Assembly: GCA_938034905.1 (NCBI GenBank)
Contig: CALHLF010000011.1
Coordinates: 22,348 to 86,347 of the forward strand
Origin: an uncultured bacterium
GTDB taxonomy: Bacteria > Dictyoglomota > Dictyoglomia > Dictyoglomales > Dictyoglomaceae
Length of the DNA stretch: 64,000 nt
Reading direction: 5' to 3'
In this document: piece after piece, positions 19,168-27,421 of the stretch
Numbering within the stretch: the first letter of the stretch is position 1
How the letters are laid out: each line of letters starts with the position of its first letter
Position numbers and translations under genes: made by a program
Notes under the pieces: model-generated
Told to the model about the DNA's origin: nothing
The model's input: only the letters and a program-made list of their open reading frames with translations
Databases searched by the model: none

Positions 19168-19735
19168 AGGAGATATAAAAGAAGGATTAAAACTTATTGT
19201 TGATCCTTATTTAACATGGGAGGAAATTAAAGAACTTATATGGGAAGAATTAAGAGAAAAGAGGGACTTTTTGAGAGGGTCCTCTATAAATGTTGATTTA
19301 AAAGATAAAAAAGTAGATGAAGAAGATTGGATTAATTTTCAACAAAAAATTTTTAAAGAATTTGGTATAATGTTATATAAAGAAATTTTTGTATCAAAAT
19401 TAGTAGATAAAAACATAGCTCAAATTCTTATAGGACCTATAAGAAACGGTCAAAGGGTGCACTCTAAATATAGCCTTTTAATTATAGGAGACGTTAATCC
19501 AGGAGCAGAAATTGTAAGTGAAAAAAGTATTTTTGTATTAGGGAAAATTAAGGGTTCAGTTTATGCAGGGATAGAAAAAAATAGGAAAGCTTTAATTTTT
19601 GGGTTAAGTTTAAGTCCAATACATATGCAAATTGCTGATGTAGTTTGGGTGGAAGAAAAGATATTAGATTCTTCCTTTGGATATTGGGTATATATTGAAG
19701 ATAATAAATTAAAAATAAGTATTAACATTTTGTAG
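19148..19735 (+). CDS. minC: Septum site-determining protein MinC
   Basis: Inhibitor of FtsZ ring assembly, 195 residues from the TTG at 19148 (LGKIFIKGDIKEGLKL). That start follows AGGAGAGAGAGGGAG. A longer open frame from 19058 would overlap the PBP2 gene by 110 bases and adds an Arg-rich, non-MinC segment, so I reject it. The C-terminal half is the right-handed beta-helix domain that binds MinD (HSKYSLLIIGDVNPGAEIVSEKSIFVLGKIKGSVYAG region, encoded at about 19459-19570). It is first of minC-minD-minE. Confidence 0.9.
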   Translation: MGKIFIKGDIKEGLKLIVDPYLTWEEIKELIWEELREKRDFLRGSSINVDLKDKKVDEEDWINFQQKIFKEFGIMLYKEIFVSKLVDKNIAQILIGPIRNGQRVHSKYSLLIIGDVNPGAEIVSEKSIFVLGKIKGSVYAGIEKNRKALIFGLSLSPIHMQIADVVWVEEKILDSSFGYWVYIEDNKLKISINIL

Positions 19736-19746
19736 GAGGTATAAAA

Positions 19747-20541
19747 ATGGGTAAAGCCTTTGTGATAACTTCAGGAAAGGGAGGTGTTGGAAAAACTACA
19801 GCTGTAGCAAATATTGGAACTGGTTTAGCTATGAAAGGATACAGTGTAGCTTTAGTAGATACTGATATTGGATTAAGAAATTTAGATCTCCTCTTGGGAT
19901 TAGAAAATAGAATAGTATACAATATAGTAGATGTTGCTGAAAAAAAATGCCAATTAAAGCAGGCATTAATAAGAGATAAAAGATTAAATAACTTATATCT
20001 TCTTCCAGCTGCACAAACTCGAGAAAAGGATGCTATTAATAGGGATCAAATGATTGAAATAATCGAGAACTTAAGACCATCCTTTGATTATATTCTAATT
20101 GATTGCCCCGCAGGAATAGAACAAGGTTTTAAAAATGCTATTGCTGGTGCGGATTATGCGATAGTTATAACTACCCCTGAAGTTGCAGCAGTAAGGGATG
20201 CGGATAGGGTTATTGGATTATTAGAAGCAAATGGATTTAGAGATCCAGTTCTTATCATAAATAGAGTAAGACCTGAGATGGTAAAAAAGGGAAATATGTT
20301 GGGTATAGAAGATGTATTAGAAATCCTGGCAATAAAGCTTTTAGGGATTGTTCCTGAAGATGAGGAAATAATTATAAGTATAAATAAAGGGGAGCCAATA
20401 ATTTTTAATAATAATAAAAGTAAGGCAGGAATTGCCTTTAGCTTAATAGTTGATAGTATTTTAGGGGAAAAGGTAGATTGGAATAATGTATTTACAGAAC
20501 CCACCCTTATAGATAGATTGAGAAAATTTTTTAATTTTTAA
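19747..20541 (+). CDS. minD: Septum site-determining protein MinD
   Basis: A membrane-associated ATPase of the ParA/MinD family, 264 residues. The deviant Walker A is KGGVGKTTAVANIG, with DTDIGLRNLDLLLGLENRIVY after it and IDCPAGIEQGFKNAI (Walker B) around residue 118. The C-terminus (FTEPTLIDRLRKFFNF) is amphipathic, as expected for the membrane-targeting helix. MinD recruits MinC to the membrane and is released by MinE. SD TAGGAGG precedes the ATG. Confidence 0.97.
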   Translation: MGKAFVITSGKGGVGKTTAVANIGTGLAMKGYSVALVDTDIGLRNLDLLLGLENRIVYNIVDVAEKKCQLKQALIRDKRLNNLYLLPAAQTREKDAINRDQMIEIIENLRPSFDYILIDCPAGIEQGFKNAIAGADYAIVITTPEVAAVRDADRVIGLLEANGFRDPVLIINRVRPEMVKKGNMLGIEDVLEILAIKLLGIVPEDEEIIISINKGEPIIFNNNKSKAGIAFSLIVDSILGEKVDWNNVFTEPTLIDRLRKFFNF

Positions 20542-20553
20542 GAGGAGGAAAAA

Positions 20554-20793
20554 ATGCCCATTTTTGATTTTGGTGGAAGGCATAAGTCTCCAAGGGATAT
20601 AGCAAAGGAGAGGCTTCAAGTTATGTTAGTCTACGATAGAGCTCATTTAGATCCTGGATTAGTGGATGCTTTAAAAGAGGATTTAGTTAGAACAGTATCT
20701 AAATATTCTAATTTTGATATTAACAATTTAACTATAGATTTTTCTCAAAAGGATAATCAGGTAATCTTAAGAATAGACATACCTATTAAATAG
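20554..20793 (+). CDS. minE: Cell division topological specificity factor MinE
   Basis: A 79-residue protein. The N-terminal part (SPRDIAKERLQVMLVYDRAHLDPG) is the MinD-binding, membrane-active region with the typical KERLQ segment. The rest is the beta-rich dimer domain. It stimulates MinD ATPase and restricts division to mid-cell. Presence of minE with minCD implies a Min system able to oscillate rather than the DivIVA-type. The ATG follows AAGAGGAGG. It is the last gene of the large block that starts at speD. Confidence 0.95.
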   Translation: MPIFDFGGRHKSPRDIAKERLQVMLVYDRAHLDPGLVDALKEDLVRTVSKYSNFDINNLTIDFSQKDNQVILRIDIPIK

Positions 20794-20821
20794 GATTTTA
20801 TATTTTCTTACCTCAAATAAA

Positions 20822-20850
20822 TTGACAATACATTAATTTTTTGATAAATT
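20822..20850 (+). promoter_or_regulatory. Promoter of the aromatic amino acid operon
   Basis: TTGACA at 20822-20827, 17-base spacer, TAAATT at 20845-20850. It lies in the only real gap between minE and aroE. A perfect 8-bp inverted repeat (ATTAATTT at 20832-20839, AAATTAAT at 20846-20853) covers the spacer and the -10 box and could be an operator. Confidence 0.6.
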
Positions 20851-20853
20851 AAT
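20832..20853. promoter_or_regulatory. Candidate operator palindrome over the aro promoter
   Basis: ATTAATTT, six bases, AAATTAAT: a perfect dyad overlapping the -10 region. A repressor bound here would block the promoter. The TrpR/YerC-like gene at the end of the operon is the obvious candidate. The arms contain only A and T, so chance occurrence in AT-rich DNA is a real alternative. Confidence 0.4.
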
Positions 20854-20882
20854 CCAAAATTTACTTCAGGGAAAGGAATTTT

Positions 20883-21734
20883 ATGATTTCACAAGAGATG
20901 AAAATTTTAGGCTTAATAGGCTATCCTTTAAAGCATTCTATATCCTTCATATTGCATAATTTTGCCTTTAAACAATTAAAAATTCCTGCAATTTACTTAA
21001 ATATTCCTATTCCGTTAGAAAATATTTATAAGGCCTTAGAAGGATTAAAATATCTTCCCTTCTATGGATTAAACGTCACTATTCCCTATAAGGAATTAGT
21101 AACCTCATATGTTGATGAGATTTCTCCTTTAGCCCAAAAGGTTAAAGCAGTAAATACAATAACTATTAAAGAGGGAAAATGGTATGGAGATAATACTGAT
21201 GTTCCTGGTTTTATAAAGACTTTAGAGGATTTAGAACTTTCAAAGGATGTTTCTTATTTAGTATTAGGAGCGGGTGGTGCTGGTAGAGCTATAGGTTTTT
21301 CCTTAGCAGAATATGGAGCTCAAAAGATTTATATTACAAATAGAACAAAAGAAAAGGGAGAAAATTTAATAAAAGACTTAAAATATTATTATCCTCATCT
21401 AAAATTGGAATTTATTCCTTGGGAGGAAAAAGAAAATTTTTCTGAAGATTCTTTTGTAATTATAAATACTACATCCTTAGGATTAGATGGGAAGACTTCC
21501 CCTTTTAAGATAGATAAATTTTCAAAAAATAAAATATGTTTTGTCTATGATATAATCTATAATCCCTATAAAACCCCATTAATAATTCAGGCTGAAAATC
21601 TAAAGATTCCTTGGAAAAATGGTTTAGATATGCTAATTTATCAGGGTATTTTTGCTTGGAAAAATTGGTTTGGTATTATGCCCCCCTTTGATCTTCTTAA
21701 AAAAGAAGGAGAGAAATATTTATGCGATTTTTAA
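20883..21734 (+). CDS. aroE: Shikimate dehydrogenase (NADP+)
   Basis: Reduces 3-dehydroshikimate to shikimate. It has 283 residues. The substrate-binding N-terminal half includes LIGYPLKHSISFILHNFAF and YGLNVTIPYKELV (catalytic Lys), then NTDVPGF (as DNTDVPGFIKTLE) and the nucleotide-binding VLGAGGAGRAIGFSLAEYG with ITNRT after it, pointing to NADP. The C-terminal NGLDMLIYQGIFAW is typical. First gene of the operon; it overlaps aroC by 13 bases. Confidence 0.96.
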   Translation: MISQEMKILGLIGYPLKHSISFILHNFAFKQLKIPAIYLNIPIPLENIYKALEGLKYLPFYGLNVTIPYKELVTSYVDEISPLAQKVKAVNTITIKEGKWYGDNTDVPGFIKTLEDLELSKDVSYLVLGAGGAGRAIGFSLAEYGAQKIYITNRTKEKGENLIKDLKYYYPHLKLEFIPWEEKENFSEDSFVIINTTSLGLDGKTSPFKIDKFSKNKICFVYDIIYNPYKTPLIIQAENLKIPWKNGLDMLIYQGIFAWKNWFGIMPPFDLLKKEGEKYLCDF

Positions 21735-22888
21735 CTGCTGGAGAATCTCATGGTCCGTGTCTAACTGCAATAATTGAAGGATTTCCTGCAGGTATTAAAA
21801 TTTCTATTGATGAAATAAATAAAGAATTGGAAAAAAGACAAAGGACTTATGGGAGAGGAGAAAGAATGAAGATTGAAAAAGATGAAGTAGAGATTCTTTC
21901 CGGAGTAAGAGGAGGATATACCTTAGGCTCTCCTATAACCTTAAGGATAATCAATAAAGATTGGGAAAATTGGAAAAAGGTTATGGGTACTATAGAAGAA
22001 ATTATTGCTGATCCTATTACCACACCTCGTCCTGGGCATGCGGATCTTGCTGGAGCTTTAAAATATTATTCTGAAGATATAAGAAATGTTTTGGAAAGAG
22101 CTAGTGCTAGAGAAACTGCAATTAGGGTTGCAGTTGGTGCTTTTGCCAAAATCCTACTGAAAGAATTTAATATAGAAACATTAAGCTATACAGAATCAAT
22201 AGGGGGAATTGAAGATAAATTTGAAGATTTATCTTGGTATGAAATTAAGGAAAGAGTAGAAAGGTCCAGTTTAAGATGGGTAGATAAGAAGACCGAAAAA
22301 GAAGTAGAAATATTAATAAATAAAATAAGAGATGAAGGAGACACCATAGGAGGAACCTTTGTTGTTTTAGTTAGAAATGTACCACCAGGAATTGGAAGTT
22401 ATGTTCATTGGGATAGAAGATTAGATGGATTATTAGCTCAAGCTATTATAAGTATTCCATCGGTAAAGGGTGTAGAAATTGGAGAAGCATTTTTAATGTC
22501 AAGAAAGAAAGGATCTGAGGTTCTGGATTCCTTTATAGAAGAAAATGGAAAAATTAGAAGAAAAACAAATTATATGGGGGGTATAGAGGGAGGAGTTTCT
22601 AATGGAGAAGATATATTTATAAGAGGAATAGTTAAACCTATTCCCACTTTAAGAAGACCTTTATTGTCCTTTGACCTTAAAGAGAAAAAAATAAAAGAAA
22701 GCTTTTATGAAAGAAGCGATATATGTGTTGTTCCTGCAATATGCATTATAGCAGAATCAATGGTATCTTGGATTATTGCCTCAGAATTTTTAAAAAAGTT
22801 TTCTGGGGATCATATCTATGAGATTAAAAGAAATTATGAGAATTATAAAAGATATCTTGAGGAGAGATTATGGAAGAAATCAGAGTAA
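21722..22888 (+). CDS. aroC: Chorismate synthase
   Basis: FMN-dependent conversion of EPSP to chorismate. It has 388 residues. Signature stretches are FLTAGESHGPCLTAIIEGFPAG at the N-terminus (encoded at 21728-21793), RPGHADLAGALKY, ERASARETAIRVAVGA and GGIEGGVSNGEDIFIRG, then KPIPTL near the C-terminal third. The length matches the bacterial Firmicutes-type enzyme, which may need an external flavin reductase. It overlaps both aroE and aroB, indicating coupled translation. Confidence 0.97.
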   Translation: MRFLTAGESHGPCLTAIIEGFPAGIKISIDEINKELEKRQRTYGRGERMKIEKDEVEILSGVRGGYTLGSPITLRIINKDWENWKKVMGTIEEIIADPITTPRPGHADLAGALKYYSEDIRNVLERASARETAIRVAVGAFAKILLKEFNIETLSYTESIGGIEDKFEDLSWYEIKERVERSSLRWVDKKTEKEVEILINKIRDEGDTIGGTFVVLVRNVPPGIGSYVHWDRRLDGLLAQAIISIPSVKGVEIGEAFLMSRKKGSEVLDSFIEENGKIRRKTNYMGGIEGGVSNGEDIFIRGIVKPIPTLRRPLLSFDLKEKKIKESFYERSDICVVPAICIIAESMVSWIIASEFLKKFSGDHIYEIKRNYENYKRYLEERLWKKSE

Positions 22889-23943
22889 ATATACCCCAAA
22901 ATGAATATTCTATATATATTGGAAAAAATTATCTTTCCTCTCTTCCATTTCATTTTCTTAATTATTCTTCTGTTTTTATAATTACTCATCCCTTCTTAGC
23001 TTGGCAATATGGTGAAGAAGTTAAAGAGGGTTTGGAAAAGAAAAATATAAAACCAAATTTTATATTTGTCCCCTCAGGAGAGAAGAGTAAATCTTTTAAA
23101 GAATTTATTAGAATTCATCGAACTCTTGCTCAAGCTAATACAGATAGAAGGTCTGTAATAGTAGCCTTAGGGGGAGGAGTTATAGGAGACTTAGCAGGTT
23201 TTATCTCTGCAACCTATTTAAGAGGAGTAGATTATGTCCAAATTCCTACAACTTTACTTTCCCAAGTAGATAGTTCTATTGGAGGAAAGGTGGGAATAAA
23301 TATCCCCGAGGGAAAGAATCTTGTGGGAGCTTTTTATCATCCTAAAGCAGTATTTATTGACATAAAGACTTTAGATACTTTACCGGAGAGGGAATTTAAA
23401 AGTGGTTTAGCAGAAGTTATTAAATATGGAGTCATTCTAAATAAGGAATTATTTGAGTTCTTAGATAAAAATTATGAAAAAATCTTAAAAAGAGATGAAA
23501 AGTTTCTTACCTATATTATTAAAGAAAGTATCTTGTGTAAAAAATATGTAGTAGAAAAAGATGAAAAAGAGAGAAATTTAAGAATGATATTAAACTTTGG
23601 ACATACCATAGGACATGCTATTGAGGCAAAGGGAAGATTTAATAAATTTTTACATGGAGAAGCGGTAGCTATAGGAATGTTATTAGCTACAAAGATATCC
23701 TATCTGCTTAACTATTGTTCTGAAGATACTTATCTTAGAGTAAAAAATCTTCTTTTAAAATTTGATTTTTCACTTGATTTTCCCTATAATTTTTCCTCTT
23801 TATTGCCCTATATTATGAGGGATAAGAAGGTTTTATCTAAAAAAATTAGATTTATTCTTCCCTTAAGAATTGGAGAAGTTTTTATAAATGAAGAAGTACC
23901 TTTAGATTTGGTAAAAGAAGTTATAGATAAAAAGGAGGAGTGA
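22870..23943 (+). CDS. aroB: 3-dehydroquinate synthase
   Basis: NAD- and metal-dependent cyclisation of DAHP, 357 residues. Marks are PSGEKSKSFKEF, the NAD-binding ALGGGVIGDLAGFISATYLRG region (from about residue 98), QIPTTLLSQVDSSIGGKVGIN, and the metal ligands in LAEVIKYG, NFGHTIGHAIE and LHGEAVAIGM. Overlaps aroC by 19 bases; aroF follows after 4 bases behind the SD AAAGGAGG. The pathway genes aroD/aroQ and aroK are missing from this operon and should lie elsewhere. Confidence 0.97.
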   Translation: MEEIRVNIPQNEYSIYIGKNYLSSLPFHFLNYSSVFIITHPFLAWQYGEEVKEGLEKKNIKPNFIFVPSGEKSKSFKEFIRIHRTLAQANTDRRSVIVALGGGVIGDLAGFISATYLRGVDYVQIPTTLLSQVDSSIGGKVGINIPEGKNLVGAFYHPKAVFIDIKTLDTLPEREFKSGLAEVIKYGVILNKELFEFLDKNYEKILKRDEKFLTYIIKESILCKKYVVEKDEKERNLRMILNFGHTIGHAIEAKGRFNKFLHGEAVAIGMLLATKISYLLNYCSEDTYLRVKNLLLKFDFSLDFPYNFSSLLPYIMRDKKVLSKKIRFILPLRIGEVFINEEVPLDLVKEVIDKKEE

Positions 23944-23947
23944 AGAA

Positions 23948-24973
23948 ATGATAATAGTATTAAGACCTAATGCTACTGACGAAGATATTCAGAAGGTGAT
24001 TGATAAATTAAAGGAGTTTAATTATGGGGCTCATATATCAAGGGGAGAAACAAGAACTGTAATTGGAGCTATTGGTGAAAAGAGAATGGAAGAAAAGATT
24101 TTAATAATGGAACAGATAGAAGTTTTTCCCTTTGTAGAAAAGGTCATTCCAATTTTAACATCCTATAAGTTGACTCTAAGGGATTTAAAACCTGAGGGGA
24201 CAAAAATTTATATTAATGATATAGAAATTGGAGGAAATACTGTAGTTATTATGGCTGGCCCCTGTGCTGTAGAAAGTAAAGAACAATTAAGGGAAACAGC
24301 AAAATTTGTAAAAGAAAAGGGAGCTAAAATACTAAGGGGAGGAGTTTTCAAACCAAGAACATCTCCCTATAGTTTTCAAGGTTTAGGAATTGATGGGCTA
24401 AAAATTCTTTACGAAGTCAAAGAAGAATTTCAGATTCCAGTAATAACTGAAATAATGGATCCAAGAGATTTGGAAAAGGCATTGGATTATATAGATATAG
24501 TACAAATAGGTGCAAGAAATATGCAAAATTTCACTCTATTGAAGGAAGTGGGACAGATTAGAAAACCAGTACTTTTAAAAAGGGGACCTTCTGCTACTTT
24601 GGAAGAATTTCTTTTTGCTGCTGAATATATATTATTAGGAGGAAATAATGAGGTAATTCTTTGCGAAAGGGGAATAAGAAGTTTTTCCGATTTTTCAAGA
24701 AATACTTTAGATTTGGCTATTGTTCCTGCTTTAAAGGAAAAGACACATCTGCCCGTTTTTGTTGATCCCAGTCATGGAACAGGAAGCTATAAATTGGTAC
24801 CTAGTATGTCAAAAGCAGCAGTTGCATGTGGAGCAGATGGACTAATTATAGAGGTTCATCCAAATCCTGAAAAAGCTTTATCTGATGGACCTCAGTCCTT
24901 AAACTTTCCTGCCTTTGAGAGTCTTATGAAGGATCTTATAAATATTTCGAAAGCGATTGGTAAGAATATATGA
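23948..24973 (+). CDS. aroF: 3-deoxy-7-phosphoheptulonate synthase, type I-beta
   Basis: Condenses PEP and erythrose 4-phosphate, the first step of the shikimate pathway. The protein has 341 residues. The first ~70 are a ferredoxin-like regulatory domain (MIIVLRPNATDEDIQKVIDKL), as in the Thermotoga maritima enzyme, where it mediates Tyr/Phe feedback. The catalytic barrel begins near VVIMAGPCAVES and includes ILRGGVFKPRTSPYSFQG, IGARNMQNF, LLKRG and VDPSHGTGSY. Feedback control is therefore likely by analogy. Overlaps tyrA by 4 bases. Confidence 0.95.
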   Translation: MIIVLRPNATDEDIQKVIDKLKEFNYGAHISRGETRTVIGAIGEKRMEEKILIMEQIEVFPFVEKVIPILTSYKLTLRDLKPEGTKIYINDIEIGGNTVVIMAGPCAVESKEQLRETAKFVKEKGAKILRGGVFKPRTSPYSFQGLGIDGLKILYEVKEEFQIPVITEIMDPRDLEKALDYIDIVQIGARNMQNFTLLKEVGQIRKPVLLKRGPSATLEEFLFAAEYILLGGNNEVILCERGIRSFSDFSRNTLDLAIVPALKEKTHLPVFVDPSHGTGSYKLVPSMSKAAVACGADGLIIEVHPNPEKALSDGPQSLNFPAFESLMKDLINISKAIGKNI

Positions 24974-25803
24974 AAATTGGAATTATTGGCTTAGGACTTA
25001 TTGGCACCTCCTTAGCCCTTGCTTTTAAAAGAGAAAAATTTAATATATGGGGAATGGATAAAGAAGAATCTGCAGTAGAATATCTCTTAAAAGAGGGAGT
25101 AATAAATAATGGAGATACGGATTTAGATAAATTATCAATGGAGATAAAAGAAAGCGAAGTAATCTTTCTTTCAGTATATCCATCAAGAATTATAGATATT
25201 ATTAGGAAATTAAAAGGCTATTTAAATAAAGATCATATTTTAACAGATACTGCAAGTGTAAAAGAAAAAATTATTAATTATGTAGAAGAAGATGATTTAC
25301 TAAAAAGAATATTTATTGGAGGACACCCCCTTGCAGGAAAAGAAAAATCGGGTTATAAAGAGGGAGAAGCTGATCTTTTTAAGGATAAAATATATTTTTT
25401 AACTCCAACCTCTAAAACTTCTCAAGAAAAACTTCAAAAAATTAAAAGCTTAATTGAATTAATCAATGCAAAACCATTTGTTATATCTTCTAAGGAGCAT
25501 GATAAAATTTTATCCTTCACAAGCCACTTACCTCAAATTATTTCATATATTATCTCTCTAAGTGTCCCCCAGGAATATTTGGAATTTACTGGAAAAGGAT
25601 TTAAAGACACTACAAGATTGGCTATGAGTCCAGCAGATTTATGGATTGATATTTTAAAGGAAAATAAAAAAAATATTTTAGAAACTCTTGAAAGTTTTCA
25701 GGGAATTTTCAAAATTATTTATGAAAAGATTGAGGGTGAGGATTGGGAAAAATTAAAGGATTTTTTTGAGGAATCAAAAAGGAGAAGAATAAAATTGAGG
25801 TGA
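24970..25803 (+). CDS. tyrA: Prephenate dehydrogenase
   Basis: Oxidative decarboxylation of prephenate (or arogenate) toward tyrosine. The 277-residue protein has an N-terminal Rossmann fold (IGIIGLGLIGTSLALAFKR), a DTASVKEKI segment and the family's catalytic region GGHPLAGKEKSGY, then TSHLPQIISYIISLS. No C-terminal ACT domain and no fused chorismate mutase are present, so it is the minimal form. Substrate preference cannot be told. aroA follows after 4 bases. Confidence 0.94.
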   Translation: MKIGIIGLGLIGTSLALAFKREKFNIWGMDKEESAVEYLLKEGVINNGDTDLDKLSMEIKESEVIFLSVYPSRIIDIIRKLKGYLNKDHILTDTASVKEKIINYVEEDDLLKRIFIGGHPLAGKEKSGYKEGEADLFKDKIYFLTPTSKTSQEKLQKIKSLIELINAKPFVISSKEHDKILSFTSHLPQIISYIISLSVPQEYLEFTGKGFKDTTRLAMSPADLWIDILKENKKNILETLESFQGIFKIIYEKIEGEDWEKLKDFFEESKRRRIKLR

Positions 25804-25807
25804 GACA

Positions 25808-27109
25808 ATGAAAAAGTTAGTAGTTAGAAAAAGTAAAGGATTAAATGGAGAAATAGAAGTTCCAGGAGATAAATCTATTTCCCATAGAGCTCTTATTTTT
25901 TCTTCCTTAGCTAATGGAAATTCTAAAATTGTAAACTTTTTATTTGGACAAGACTGTCTATCTACTATGAATTGTTTAAAAAAATTGGGGGTAAAAATAG
26001 AAGTTAGTAATAGTATTGTTTATGTAGAGGGTAGGGGATTAAGGGGATTTTTAGAGCCTGATGATCTTTTAGATGCTGGAAATTCTGGGACAACAGTAAG
26101 AATTCTTTTAGGAGTTTTAGCGGGACAAGAAGGGTTATTTTCCGTTATCACAGGGGATAATTCTTTAAAGAAAAGACCAATGAAAAGAGTAGTTTATCCC
26201 CTGTCTCAAATGGGAGCTACTATTTTAGGTAGAAAAGAGGGAGATTTTCTTCCCATTGCAATAAAAGGTAAAAAATTAAAGGGAATAAGTTATGAAATGC
26301 CTGTTGCTAGTGCTCAAGTAAAATCATGCCTTCTTATTGCTGGTTTATTAGCAGAGGGAGAGACTAAAATAATAGAACCTTCATTATCCCGGAATCATAC
26401 AGAGTTAATTTTTGAATATCTTAATTTACCTTTAAAAAGAAATGGATTAGAGTTAATAACCCATGGAATAGAGGGTTTTCCTTCTAAAGATTTTTATATT
26501 CCGGGAGACTTCTCTTCTGCAAGCTTTATTATAGCAGGAGCATTATTAATTCCTAATTCAAGGGTAATCTTAAAAAATGTTGGGTTAAATTTAACAAGAA
26601 TAGGGATGCTGGAAATATTAAGAAAATGTGGTGCAAAAATTCAAATATTAAAGGAGGAATATTGGGGGAAAGAAAAGGTTGGAGATATATTAGTTGAAAC
26701 CTCAGAATTAACAGAATTTATTGTTGAAGGAGACATAGTTCCACGCTTAATTGATGAAATTCCTATATTATCAATAATTGCAACACAGGCAAAGGGAAGA
26801 AGCTATTTTAGAAATGTCGAAGAACTGAGGGTAAAGGAGTCTGATAGAATACGTGGAATTTTAGAAAATATTAGAAAGATGGGGGGTAAAGGAGAAGAAA
26901 CAAAGGATGGGTTTTATATCGAAGGACCAACACCTTTAAAGGGAGCAGAAATTGAGACTTTTTTTGATCATCGGTTAGCTATGTCTTTTATTATTGCAGG
27001 ACTTATATCCGAGGGGGATACTATTGTAGAAAGAGAAAGTATTGATATTTCCTTCCCCAATTTCTTAGAGATTCTTAAAAATATTGGGGGTGAATTATTT
27101 GAGTTATGA
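25808..27109 (+). CDS. aroA: 3-phosphoshikimate 1-carboxyvinyltransferase (EPSP synthase)
   Basis: Transfers enolpyruvate from PEP to shikimate 3-phosphate. It has 433 residues in two inside-out barrel halves. Marks include EVPGDKSISHRALIFSSLANG (split motif, from residue 17), DAGNSGTTVRILLGVLAG, MPVASAQVKSCLLIAGLLA, the second-domain DEIPILSIIATQAKG and the C-terminal region with ELRVKESDRIRG and FFDHRLAMSFIIAGL. By its NSGTT motif it looks like the ordinary enzyme; resistance type to inhibitors cannot be judged. Its stop overlaps the start region of the TrpR-like gene. Confidence 0.96.
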   Translation: MKKLVVRKSKGLNGEIEVPGDKSISHRALIFSSLANGNSKIVNFLFGQDCLSTMNCLKKLGVKIEVSNSIVYVEGRGLRGFLEPDDLLDAGNSGTTVRILLGVLAGQEGLFSVITGDNSLKKRPMKRVVYPLSQMGATILGRKEGDFLPIAIKGKKLKGISYEMPVASAQVKSCLLIAGLLAEGETKIIEPSLSRNHTELIFEYLNLPLKRNGLELITHGIEGFPSKDFYIPGDFSSASFIIAGALLIPNSRVILKNVGLNLTRIGMLEILRKCGAKIQILKEEYWGKEKVGDILVETSELTEFIVEGDIVPRLIDEIPILSIIATQAKGRSYFRNVEELRVKESDRIRGILENIRKMGGKGEETKDGFYIEGPTPLKGAEIETFFDHRLAMSFIIAGLISEGDTIVERESIDISFPNFLEILKNIGGELFEL

Positions 27110-27410
27110 ACCAAGATGGATAGACGATAGTATAAAGGAATTGGCTCGTGCTATTTTAGTTTTAGAAACAGAAGAAGAAGTTTTAAGATTTTTAGAGGAT
27201 ATTTGTACTATAAATGAAATTAAAGAATTAGCTCAGAGATTATTAGTAGCAAAAATGTTGGATGAAGGGAAATCCTATGAGGAGATTGAAAGAGTTACAG
27301 GGACAAGTTCAGCAACTATAAGTAGGGTTAAGAAGTTTTTATATTATGGTGCCGATGGATATAAAATTGTTTTGGAAAGACTAAGAAGGTTTAAAAAGGG
27401 AGAGACTTAA
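27099..27410 (+). CDS. TrpR/YerC-like helix-turn-helix regulator
   Basis: A 103-residue protein of the TrpR-superfamily YerC/YecD group. After EEVLRFLEDICTINEIKELAQRL comes the helix-turn-helix VAKMLDEGKSYEEIERVTGTSSATISRVKKFL (encoded at about 27247-27342). I choose the TTG at 27099, behind GGGGGTGA at 27086-27093; GTG at 27090 and TTG at 27084 are alternatives. Known YerC proteins have no settled ligand, while TrpR binds tryptophan. Being the last gene of the aromatic operon, it is a candidate autorepressor acting on the palindrome at 20832-20853. That link is inference. Confidence 0.85.
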   Translation: MSYEPRWIDDSIKELARAILVLETEEEVLRFLEDICTINEIKELAQRLLVAKMLDEGKSYEEIERVTGTSSATISRVKKFLYYGADGYKIVLERLRRFKKGET

Positions 27411-27421
27411 TCTCTCCCTTT
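27395..27421. terminator. Bidirectional rho-independent terminator
   Basis: Arms AAAGGGAGAGA (27395-27405) and TCTCTCCCTTT (27411-27421) form an 11-bp stem with a 5-base loop CTTAA. It overlaps the stop codons of both convergent genes. Read on the minus strand the stem is followed by five T, so it best serves the ABC transporter operon; on the plus strand the T tract is poor. Confidence 0.8.
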
